Shown here: positions 60,563 through 64,000 of the stretch, in pieces
Layout: the number at the start of each line of letters is the position of its first letter
Position numbering within the stretch: the stretch's first letter is position 1
Assembly: GCF_000418325.1 (NCBI RefSeq)
Contig: NC_021658.1
Location: 7,702,001-7,766,000 of the forward strand
Length of the DNA stretch: 64,000 bases
Source of the DNA: Sorangium cellulosum So0157-2
GTDB taxonomy: Bacteria > Myxococcota_A > Polyangia > Polyangiales > Polyangiaceae
Reading direction: 5' to 3'
Position numbers and translations under genes: made by a program
Notes under the pieces: generated by a model
What the model was told of the DNA's origin: nothing
Database searches by the model: none
What the model saw: only the letters and a program-made list of their open reading frames with translations

Positions 60563-60829
60563 CTACTTCGCGGCGTCCGCCGGGGCGGCTGCCTGGGCGA
60601 GCCCAGGGTGCTTCAGGAGCAGCGCCACCGTGTGCGTCGGCTGGGCGCCGTTCGAGATCCAGTGCCTCACGCGGGGCACGTCGAGGCGAATCTCGGTCCT
60701 GCGCGGGTCGTACGTGCCCAGCCGCTCGATGAACCTGCCGCCGCGCGGGCTGCGCTGATCGGCGACGACGATGCGGTAGAAGGGCGTCTTCTTGGTGCCC
60801 GCGCGGGCGAGGCGAATATGAACGGCCAT
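60563..60829 (-). CDS. rpsP: 30S ribosomal protein S16
   Basis: The product is 88 aa: MAVHIRLARAGTKKTPFYRI, VVADQRSPRGGRFIERLGTY, DPRRTEIRLDVPRVRHWISN, GAQPTHTVALLLKHPG, the full S16 pattern. It is the first gene of the rpsP-khpA-rimM-trmD operon, with a good promoter 109-138 bp upstream of its start codon. Confidence 0.97.
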   Translation of the reverse strand: MAVHIRLARAGTKKTPFYRIVVADQRSPRGGRFIERLGTYDPRRTEIRLDVPRVRHWISNGAQPTHTVALLLKHPGLAQAAAPADAAK

Positions 60830-61266
60830 CTGTAGAACCTCGATCGAATGGAAGAGCCCGTGCTCACGTTGCGCACGGCCTGCTCTGAGGCGCCGGAGCG
60901 TAGCTCGTTCAGTGCCCGGCGCCAGAAGTGGGGGCGCAACCTAGGCGAAGATCCTGCCTCGGGTCAACCCCGCACACGCGTGGCAAGCCCCACATCGGTC
61001 AACTTTTCAGCCCCGCACCGCCCGTCGCTGTGCCGCGCACGGGTGCCGCGCGCACGCGGGCCGGGACTGCGGTGATCCCGTCCTCGCCGGACGAGCTCGG
61101 GTCAGACGAGAAACCGAGCGTCACGCGCACGCATCGGAGGATGCGTGGACGCCGGTGTTTCGGGATTTGCGGGGAAAGCGGAGCGGGCTCGGGGGGGCGT
61201 CCCGCGGACTCAGCCGCTGGGACGGCATCTCCACGGTGATCGCGGAGGGGCGTGCCGTACGTGGCG
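60830..61266. other. Intergenic region upstream of the rpsP operon
   Basis: A 437-bp gap with the rpsP promoter in its left part. A second GGTCAA (-35-like on the minus strand) is at 60997, without a matching -10. No gene was seen. Confidence 0.5.
60938..60967 (-). promoter_or_regulatory. Sigma-70-type promoter of the rpsP-trmD operon
   Basis: On the minus strand TTGACC (60967-60962) is followed after 18 bp by TAGGTT (60943-60938). This implies a start point near 60931 and a leader of about 100 nt to the rpsP ATG. Confidence 0.55.
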
Positions 61267-61449
61267 TCAGCCCAGGTCGAGGATGATGACGCCCCGGTTG
61301 GGATCGTCCTCTTCCGTGTCGGGAAGACGACGAGGTGCGGGGTAGCGTTCGATCGGCAGCTCGAGGCGCGGTCGAATTTCTTCTCTTCGCGACCGATCCT
61401 TCTCTTCTTCGCGCTGCCGTATTTGCTCGATGATGAACGGAGGAAGCAT
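61267..61449 (-). CDS. Small conserved-looking 60-aa protein
   Basis: The product starts MLPPFIIEQIRQREEEKDRS, has a charged helix (RREEIRPRLELPIERYPAPR) and ends EDDPNRGVIILDLG. Short proteins with an LPPFIIEQI start and an RGVIILDL-type end seem familiar from myxobacterial genomes, but I cannot name a family. Reduced GC and balanced amino-acid use argue that it is a real gene. It stands alone upstream of the rpsP promoter region. Confidence 0.6.
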   Translation of the reverse strand: MLPPFIIEQIRQREEEKDRSRREEIRPRLELPIERYPAPRRLPDTEEDDPNRGVIILDLG

Positions 61450-61584
61450 CGACTAACCCCTCCACCTCGTAGAGTGCTCGGCCGACTTGGTGGAACGAGG
61501 TCTGGGAGAAAGCACCCCGCTCTTAGAAGCGAATCTAGCAATGTGGGATGGCGGGTCAAGGTTATCGCTCGGGCCGACAGTGGT

Positions 61585-63138
61585 ATGTTCGCGGCGCTCA
61601 TGACGCGGCACGGCGCGTGGCTTGCGCACGCATCCTTCGAATTTCACAGGGATCGCAGGCATCTCTCGGTGCGTCGGCCAGTGCGTCGGCGGGCGACATC
61701 CTGCTCCCTTCGGGCCGCGCTCGTGGCGCTCGTCGCCCTGATCGCACTGCTCGCGTCCGCTCGAACAGCGAGCGCGGCCTTCGACGTGAACGACACGAGC
61801 TGGGAGGGGTGCTCGGAGTTCCTCGAGATCGCGCGCGCGGAGCTCGGCGTCGCCAGGGTCCACCCCGTCGCTGTGCTCGACTGGAGCCAGATCGGCCCGG
61901 AGGACGGCATCCTCGTGCTCCATCCGATGCAGTCGCTCGACGCGGACGAGACGACCTCGTTCATGAAGGCCGGCGGGCGGCTCGCGATCGTCGACGACTT
62001 CGGCCGCGGCGACGACACGCTCCGGCGGTTCCAGATCGAGCGCATCCCGACGCCGACCCGGCCGCTCGCCGCGCTCCGGAACCGCGCCGCCCTCGCCATC
62101 GCGGAGCCCGTCGCCGACACCGTCGGGGGCCACTCGGTCGGCCGGCACCCGGTCGTCAGCCACGTCGATCGGCTCGTCACGAACCACGCGACCGGCCTCC
62201 GGCACCCGAACCTCTCGCCCGTGCTGCGGATCCGCGCCCTCAGCGAGCCGGACGTGATCGTCGCCGTCGCCGGGCAGGTCGGCAAGGGCCGGCTCTTCGC
62301 GATGGGCGACCCGTCCGCGCTGATGAACATGATGCTCCGGTACCCGGGCAACCGCGCCTTCGCCTCGGGCCTGACCCGCTACCTGGTCGACGAGGATGGA
62401 GCTCAGCCGCACCGAGGTCGGCTCTACATCGTCGCGAACCGGTTCGACGAGGAGAGCTCGTTCGGCGGAGAGACGTCGCTCCGCAAGGACTTCGACGCGC
62501 AGCTCAAGGCGCTCGCGTCCGCCGTCGAGGACGCCCGCCGCGACGGGCTCCCCGGCGGCGCCCTCCTCGCCCTCGCCGCGCTCGCCGGCCTCGCCCTCGC
62601 GATCTGGACCGCGCGCGCCTCGGCGCGGCCCTACCGGGGCCCGCTCCCTCGGTACGCCCGCCCCACGCCGCTCGTCGCGCAGGGGGGCGCCGCCGGGCGC
62701 TTCGCCGTCCTCGCCGCCCCCTCGTCCCCGCGCGGGCTCGCCTTCCTCGAGCTGAAGAGCGCCCTGTTCGAGGCCCTGTCCGTGCGGTTCGGCCTCGAGA
62801 CAACCCCGCCGCAGGAGGCGGTCGCCCGGCTCGTGGCCCGAGAGGGAGCTCTTGACGAGCGGACCCTCTCGGCATTCAAGGAGGTACTGGGCACCATGTA
62901 CCGAGTCGAAGCGTCCGTCGTCGCCGGGAAGCCGGCGAACGTGTCCCGGCCCGCGCTCCTGCACGCCGCCGACGTCGTGCGGAGCGTCCTCGCCGCCTGC
63001 GGCGCCGACGGCCGGAAGCCGCCGCGGGGACCTCACCCCGGCGCGCCCTCCGCCCCCTTGACCGCGTCCCCCGAGGCGCGGCCCTCATCCGCGGAAGCGA
63101 AGCCCGCAACACCACCCTCTGACAAAGGCGCTCGATGA
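61585..63138 (+). CDS. DUF4350 membrane protein
   Basis: The start is taken as the ATG at 61585 (MFAALMTRHGAWLAHASFEF), with the ATG at 61600 as an alternative. The 517-aa product has an N-terminal hydrophobic segment (AALVALVALIALLASARTAS), an extracytoplasmic DUF4350 domain (GPEDGILVLHPMQSLDADET, FMKAGGRLAIVDDFGRGDDT, GKGRLFAMGDPSALMNMMLR), a second membrane helix (GALLALAALAGLALAIWTAR) and a cytoplasmic helical tail. DUF4350 genes commonly precede moxR, and here the moxR-like ATG overlaps its stop. Confidence 0.85.
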   Translation: MFAALMTRHGAWLAHASFEFHRDRRHLSVRRPVRRRATSCSLRAALVALVALIALLASARTASAAFDVNDTSWEGCSEFLEIARAELGVARVHPVAVLDWSQIGPEDGILVLHPMQSLDADETTSFMKAGGRLAIVDDFGRGDDTLRRFQIERIPTPTRPLAALRNRAALAIAEPVADTVGGHSVGRHPVVSHVDRLVTNHATGLRHPNLSPVLRIRALSEPDVIVAVAGQVGKGRLFAMGDPSALMNMMLRYPGNRAFASGLTRYLVDEDGAQPHRGRLYIVANRFDEESSFGGETSLRKDFDAQLKALASAVEDARRDGLPGGALLALAALAGLALAIWTARASARPYRGPLPRYARPTPLVAQGGAAGRFAVLAAPSSPRGLAFLELKSALFEALSVRFGLETTPPQEAVARLVAREGALDERTLSAFKEVLGTMYRVEASVVAGKPANVSRPALLHAADVVRSVLAACGADGRKPPRGPHPGAPSAPLTASPEARPSSAEAKPATPPSDKGAR

Positions 63139-64000
63139 ACCAGGTTCAGGCCGTCGCCGTCGACGAAATCTCCGCTGCCAGGGAGCGGATCGAGGCGGTC
63201 CGGCGGGAGATCACGCGCGTTTACATCGGATCGCCGCGCGCGATCGATCTCATGCTCACCGCCCTGCTCGCGCAGGGACACGTGCTGCTGGAGGGCGTCC
63301 CCGGCGTCGCGAAGACCACGCTTGTCAAGGCGTTCGCGGCCGCGCTGGGCGCGTCCGTCCGGCGGATCCAGTTCACGCCCGACCTCCTGCCCGCCGACAT
63401 CACCGGGACCTACGTCCTGTCGCCCAAGGAGGGGACCTTCACGCTGCGCCCCGGCCCGATCTTCGCGAACCTCGTGCTCGCCGACGAGATCAACCGCGCC
63501 CCGGCGAAGACCCAGTCCGCCCTCCTCGAGGCCATGCAGGAGCGGCAGGTGACGATCGAGGGCGATCGCTTCGAGCTGCCGTCGCCCTTCATGGTGCTGG
63601 CGACGCAGAACCCGATCGACCTCGAGGGGACCTACCCGCTTCCGGAGGCGCAGATCGACAGGTTCCTCATCCGCGTGAGCCTCGGCTATCCGCAGCACAA
63701 GGACGAGGTGGCGATGCTCCGCGCGCACAACGTCGAGCCGCCGCGGGCGCGGGCGACGCTCGCCGTCCAGGACCTCCTCATGCTCCAGGGCGTCGCGCGG
63801 CGGATCCACGTCGAGGAGGACCTGTACGAGTACGCGGTCAACCTCACGGGGTTCACGCGGACGCACCCCCGCGTGCTGCTCGGCGCGTCGCCGCGCGCCA
63901 CGCTCGCGCTGATCCAGGCGGCCAAGGCGGCGGCGGTGATCGGCGGGCGTCCGTTCGTGACGCCGGACGACGTGCGCGGCATGGCGCCCGCGACGCTCGC
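63135..64000 (+). CDS. MoxR-family AAA+ ATPase (partial, runs off window)
   Basis: The ATG at 63135 overlaps the DUF4350 stop (ATGA); about 288 residues are present before the window edge. Walker A is GVPGVAKTT, Walker B LVLADEINRAPAKTQSALLE, sensor 1 MVLATQNPIDLEGTYPLPEA and the Arg-finger region LLGASPRATLALIQAA. MoxR ATPases act as chaperones with DUF58/VWA proteins, whose genes would be expected just beyond the right edge. Confidence 0.95.
   Translation, partial: MNQVQAVAVDEISAARERIEAVRREITRVYIGSPRAIDLMLTALLAQGHVLLEGVPGVAKTTLVKAFAAALGASVRRIQFTPDLLPADITGTYVLSPKEGTFTLRPGPIFANLVLADEINRAPAKTQSALLEAMQERQVTIEGDRFELPSPFMVLATQNPIDLEGTYPLPEAQIDRFLIRVSLGYPQHKDEVAMLRAHNVEPPRARATLAVQDLLMLQGVARRIHVEEDLYEYAVNLTGFTRTHPRVLLGASPRATLALIQAAKAAAVIGGRPFVTPDDVRGMAPATL

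Overview
The window looks like chromosomal DNA from a large-genome myxobacterium, most likely Sorangium/Polyangiales. The evidence is very high GC with strong GC3 coding bias, many lipoproteins, a kinase-like protein with an Ala/Pro linker and PEGA-like tail, nSTAND-WD40 proteins, DUF2169/DUF4150 effector genes, and repeated 'gcaaaggcgcaaag' hairpin elements. No tRNA, rRNA or CRISPR array was recognised. The assignment is an inference from gene content.

Region 1 (1-14.5 kb, minus strand) is most of a contractile injection system (CIS, Afp/PVC-like) operon. In transcription order it holds a DUF4255 (Pvc16-like) protein, an unknown 270-aa protein, sheath, two tube proteins, a third tube-like protein, a DUF5908 mini-protein, a LysM hub protein, VgrG-like spike, a 62-aa protein, gp25-like wedge, PAAR-like tip, baseplate-J-like protein, tail-collar fibre, and a second baseplate-J-like protein cut by the window edge. 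Region 2 (14.5-25.2 kb, mainly plus strand) starts divergently with the CIS AAA+ ATPase. It continues with a small unknown protein, a lipoprotein, an nSTAND-ATPase/WD40 protein carrying an apparent frameshift, a second lipoprotein and a TPR-PEGA outer-membrane-type protein; the last three are translationally coupled. A small beta-sandwich gene, a broken kelch gene and a secreted protein follow on the minus strand. Four copies of a 16-bp dyad, CTTAA-N6-TTAAG, occur only at 14.5, 16.0, 17.5 and 23.55 kb, next to genes of this block. They are the best candidate here for a shared, undescribed regulatory signal.

Region 3 (25.6-32.6 kb) is a BMP-type ABC importer (two permeases, a double ATPase, and a substrate-binding lipoprotein on the opposite strand). 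It is interleaved with two isochorismatase-fold cysteine hydrolases, one of them very close to biuret amidohydrolase, which suggests uptake and hydrolysis of biuret or a related ureide. Region 4 (32.8-42.5 kb) is an orphan type VI secretion effector island: DUF2169 adaptor, DUF4150-lipase effector, ankyrin-repeat protein (candidate immunity), an unknown protein, a second DUF2169 fusion, and VgrG. A 463-bp inverted duplication of the 3' end of the DUF2169 fusion, centred on a hairpin repeat, lies between that gene and vgrG.

Region 5 (42.8-64 kb) is more housekeeping-like. It has a GldA/GldF/GldG-type ABC system with a DUF4340 protein, a lipoprotein plus pseudokinase, a XerC/D-type recombinase, an N-formylglutamate amidohydrolase-like enzyme, a membrane protein, rpmB, a degenerate gamma-glutamyltransferase-like protein with a DUF72 protein, an acyltransferase, queG, and the rpsP-KH-rimM-trmD-methyltransferase operon with a recognisable promoter. 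It ends with a DUF4350 protein and a MoxR ATPase cut by the window edge. Hairpin or tandem repeats sit at most of the 3'-3' (convergent) junctions.
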